DNA of 24,091 nucleotides from a virus: positions 1 through 24,091 of the IMG/VR virus record IMGVR_UViG_3300042868_000105; one strand, given 5' to 3'. Shown piece after piece: positions 24,058-24,091 of the stretch. The translations under genes were made by a program, and so were the position numbers. Position 1 is the first letter of the stretch; each line of letters begins with the position of its first letter. The notes beneath the pieces are model-generated. The model saw nothing but the letters and a program-made list of their open reading frames with translations, was not told the DNA's origin and searched no databases.

Positions 24058-24091
24058 TTAGAACCCTTGGTCTTCTTTGCTTCGATCAGTG
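24058..24091 (-). CDS. Possible C-terminal tip of the next upstream gene (truncated by window edge)
   Basis: One - strand frame gives about ten residues ending SKEDQGF and a TAA at 24058-24060, one base before the ATG of the coiled-coil/TM gene. The spacing fits the compact gene order here, but the fragment is too short to identify or to exclude chance. Confidence 0.25.
   Translation of the reverse strand, partial: TDRSKEDQGF

Overview
The window looks like part of a tailed double-stranded DNA phage genome (Caudoviricetes). The evidence is dense gene packing, 1-4 nt start/stop overlaps, a replication block facing a virion-and-lysis block, and virion proteins with an SLT transglycosylase, a T7 gp13-like GNAT-fold protein and a PLxRFG-like giant protein. 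The gene set resembles that of podovirus-like phages from aquatic proteobacteria, but the host cannot be read from the sequence. No terminase, portal, major capsid, DNA or RNA polymerase, integrase or tRNA gene is visible here, so this is only part of the genome.

Layout: positions 1-6382 are read on the + strand and carry early/replication functions. They hold the end of an unidentified gene, an SNF2-like helicase, a consensus sigma-70 promoter, a small coiled-coil protein, a probable zinc-containing ssDNA-binding protein with an acidic tail, a small HTH protein, a large primase-helicase, and a small 'FFIP...GLRVWR' protein. A U-tailed hairpin at 6390-6417 closes this block. From 24091 down to 6417 everything is on the - strand. 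Transcription there runs through a lysis cassette (coiled-coil/TM protein, a 45-aa GTG-start membrane protein, a T4-T-like holin candidate, a GH108 endolysin and a 3-TM holin). It then runs through virion genes: a 632-aa structural/tail protein, a 90-aa protein, a glycine-zipper protein, an 888-aa low-complexity repeat protein, the gp13-like protein, a Gln-rich protein, an SLT transglycosylase and a 2042-aa protein with an HExxH motif.

The two blocks converge at about 6.4 kb. The + strand genes plausibly open and copy DNA: the helicase unwinds, the primase-helicase primes and unwinds, and the SSB coats single strands. The - strand genes plausibly form the tail and internal (ejected) proteins needed to cross the cell wall, and lyse the cell at the end of infection.

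The most unusual parts are these. (1) The 888-aa virion gene is built from at least six kinds of tandem repeat, including a 111-bp higher-order repeat and a 16-fold Gly-Asp-Gly array. (2) Short Gly-Gly-flanked motifs recur in several neighbouring virion proteins. (3) The 2042-aa protein combines a zincin-like motif, a sliding-clamp-like pentapeptide and a PLxRFG-like C-terminal part. (4) The lysis cassette appears to hold two different holin types plus small membrane proteins. Functions are inferred from motifs by eye; no database search was possible.
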